From positions 1-22,182 of the IMG/VR virus record IMGVR_UViG_3300034998_000031: DNA of 22,182 bases. The stretch is one strand, 5' to 3'. Origin of the DNA: a virus. Numbering within the stretch: the first letter of the stretch is position 1; each line of letters opens with the position of its first letter. The position numbers and the translations under genes are program-made. Below the pieces are notes generated by a model. That model saw nothing but the letters and a program-made list of their open reading frames with translations. It was not told the DNA's origin and made no database searches. Positions 20,838 through 22,182 of this stretch are shown piece after piece.

Positions 20838-20852
20838 TACTATATATCTTAG
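20838..20852 (-). promoter_or_regulatory. Candidate phage promoter (CTAAGATATATAGTA)
   Basis: Exact AAGATATATAG, 93 nt upstream of the endonuclease ATG and upstream of the inverted repeat. Transcription from here would include the whole hairpin in the leader. Confidence 0.45.
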
Positions 20853-20869
20853 AAATATAAATGATTAAA

Positions 20870-21880
20870 CTATTTAAGTTCCTTTATCCTGTGTTCAGAT
20901 TTACGGATAGATTCAGCGTTATGTTTCATATTAATCTTATGCTCTGCGTTTATGTATTCTACTGTAATATATTCTTTGAATTCTAAGGGAAGTTCAGTCT
21001 TATAAAAATCCTCATAGACTGTAATATAAACCATGGCCATTTTTGCTGGACCAAGACCACTACTGCTATTTATTTCAGCAACCCATAGCTTTCCATCAGT
21101 ATCTATCATAATATCGATAGACCATAAACCTAATTTAATTTCCTTTCTAATCTCTTCAGATATTTTCAAAACGTCATCTAAAAAGTCTAGCTTATCTAAG
21201 TCTTGGTCCACATATACAAACTCCGTCTGTTCGTCTGTTTCTTTGTCTCTCATTTCGTTGTCAGACTTAGAAATTCTTTCATTTACTAAGCAAATCTTAT
21301 CGTTCATCATCAAAACTCTAAATTCTTGCACCAAATCTTTAGCTTCAGAGAAATTATCAAATTCCAATTCACTTTTTACAATATCTTCGTACTTATCAAA
21401 GATTTCGATACCAATTCCAGAGTGTTCTCCATCAGGTTTACCAATCACAGGAAAATTAAGTTTCTCAGCGTCTTTGACAGAGTATACTGATTTTGGTAGC
21501 CACCAAGAACCATCAAACATTTTATAGAACTCAGATTTATTACCACTCATTTTCATTTGAGATGGAATGTTATACATAACATCTTCCTTCACCTTGTACT
21601 TTTTAAGGAAGTCAAACGCTTCGGGTTTATTTCCACCATAATAAATTATTGGAAGTGCTGGATTAACGTCTAAGTTCTTCCCGTGATCACCTACAGCATA
21701 AAATGCATTAAATAAGTTATCTAAACAATTATCATTAATGTCTCCATAGATTCTCTTGTTATTCTTACCTGTCAAACCTTCGATTTTCTCACCAGCTAGT
21801 AAGAAATTAATCTTTTGAGTATATTCCTCAAATTTAGCCTCATTAAGAGACCACTCTTCAAATAGTTTTACTTTTTTCAT
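20870..21880 (-). CDS. ATP-grasp-fold protein with capsid-targeting-like N-terminus
   Basis: 336 aa. The ATP-grasp core is visible: FPVIGKPDGEHSGIGIEIFD (143-162, flexible nucleotide-covering loop), VQEFR at 184-188, and metal ligands D256 in WSIDIMID plus E269 and N271 in LWVAEINSSSG. This is like RimK/glutathione-synthetase-type ligases that join an amine to a carboxylate; the substrate is unknown. Before it, residues 1-20 read MKKVKLFEEWSLNEAKFEEY, with L12-N-E14|A fitting a T4 gp21-type propeptide cleavage. The first 9 residues and 33 nt around the start are shared with the upstream gene. The C-terminus is charged and helical. Confidence 0.75.
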   Translation of the reverse strand: MKKVKLFEEWSLNEAKFEEYTQKINFLLAGEKIEGLTGKNNKRIYGDINDNCLDNLFNAFYAVGDHGKNLDVNPALPIIYYGGNKPEAFDFLKKYKVKEDVMYNIPSQMKMSGNKSEFYKMFDGSWWLPKSVYSVKDAEKLNFPVIGKPDGEHSGIGIEIFDKYEDIVKSELEFDNFSEAKDLVQEFRVLMMNDKICLVNERISKSDNEMRDKETDEQTEFVYVDQDLDKLDFLDDVLKISEEIRKEIKLGLWSIDIMIDTDGKLWVAEINSSSGLGPAKMAMVYITVYEDFYKTELPLEFKEYITVEYINAEHKINMKHNAESIRKSEHRIKELK

Positions 21881-22156
21881 AATTATTTTCTAGAATCAAA
21901 CGCCTTATCCCAAATCTCAGGCCAAGTACCAGTGTCTATCTTATAATAGCTAACAATATCAGCGATTTTCTCATCAGCATCTGATGTGTAGCTTTCAACA
22001 TCTTCACCAGTTACATCTTTAAAATTCTTAACAATAAATTCAGCCACTTTTTTGTCTGATGGTCTACGACCGATAGCCTTAACAACCTTAGCAACAGTGT
22101 TATATTTACCGATAGCTTCATATTCTTCGAATAGTTTTACTTTTTTCATAATTATT
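21855..22156. repeat. 33-bp direct repeat at two gene starts (21855-21887 and 22124-22156)
   Basis: The two 33-nt segments differ at one base and include the A/T leader TAATTATG plus the codons for MKKVKLFEE. They mark duplication of a start-plus-signal cassette in front of unrelated coding regions. A looser version lies at the 10927 start. Confidence 0.85.
21883..22149 (-). CDS. Small protein sharing the MKKVKLFEE N-terminus
   Basis: 88 aa, not recognised beyond its start. The first nine residues are identical to those of the ATP-grasp protein downstream, although no clear L/I-x-E site follows (MKKVKLFEEYEAIGKYNTV). The rest is a small helical domain: VAKVVKAIGRRPSDKKVAEF, IVKNFKDVTGEDVESYTSDA, KIADIVSYYKIDTGTWPEIW. 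Its stop lies 2 nt before the ATP-grasp start, so the two are co-transcribed. A packaged protein or a partner of the ligase is possible. Confidence 0.6.
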   Translation of the reverse strand: MKKVKLFEEYEAIGKYNTVAKVVKAIGRRPSDKKVAEFIVKNFKDVTGEDVESYTSDADEKIADIVSYYKIDTGTWPEIWDKAFDSRK

Positions 22157-22182
22157 ATATATATTTAAATTAAGTTCTTATA

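Overview
The window is about 22 kb of AT-rich DNA in which every credible gene reads leftward (minus strand). It looks like part of a large tailed-phage genome with a contractile, T4-like tail. Evidence: a gp5-like hub spike with an OB-fold cut by the left edge, a gp27-like hub candidate, a gp53-like LysM wedge protein, two free-standing GIY-YIG homing endonucleases, a phage-encoded tRNA, and dCMP deaminase, PhoH, DnaJ and calcineurin-type phosphoesterase genes. Most start codons lack a clear Shine-Dalgarno sequence and are preceded by A-rich leaders. That fits a Bacteroidota (Flavobacteriia-like) host, but this is inference. No integrase, portal, terminase, polymerase or reverse transcriptase is visible.

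Layout from right to left, the direction of transcription. 22149-20870: two genes sharing a leader and an N-terminal peptide, one an ATP-grasp enzyme. 20746-18274: a GIY-YIG endonuclease behind a 12-bp inverted repeat, two small genes, a DnaQ-like exonuclease, a 30-codon gene and a zinc-ribbon-like protein. 18199-14047: small acidic proteins, a DUF1566-like protein, a DnaJ-like co-chaperone, PhoH and a metallophosphoesterase. 14032-10328: a nucleotidyltransferase-like protein, a small membrane protein, an LPD29-like protein, tRNA-Arg(UCU) and several unknowns. 10326-7931: an alpha/beta hydrolase with an extra C-terminal module, a second GIY-YIG endonuclease and dCMP deaminase. 7887-1: unknown genes running into the tail/baseplate cluster.

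Two themes stand out. First, several otherwise unrelated proteins begin with a short peptide of the form M-K/R-x-x-(L)F-E-x-F/W-x-N-E. They include the ATP-grasp protein, the NTase-like protein, an unknown 199-aa protein and an internal start in the hydrolase gene. The peptide resembles the T4 capsid-targeting propeptide (MKTYQEFIAEA) that the prohead protease gp21 cleaves after L/I-x-E. These may be proteins packed into the head and injected with the DNA, with enzymatic rather than purely structural cargo. Second, operon boundaries carry a compact element in which a terminator U-tract is also the upstream part of a promoter-like motif (TTTTTTTATGTC, 11 nt, TTATATT). It occurs four times with identical spacing. 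A different motif, AAGATATATAG, precedes many other operons and may be a late-promoter class.

No stretch over 300 bases lacks a gene. The longest gap (12139-12334) holds a promoter/terminator element and the tRNA.
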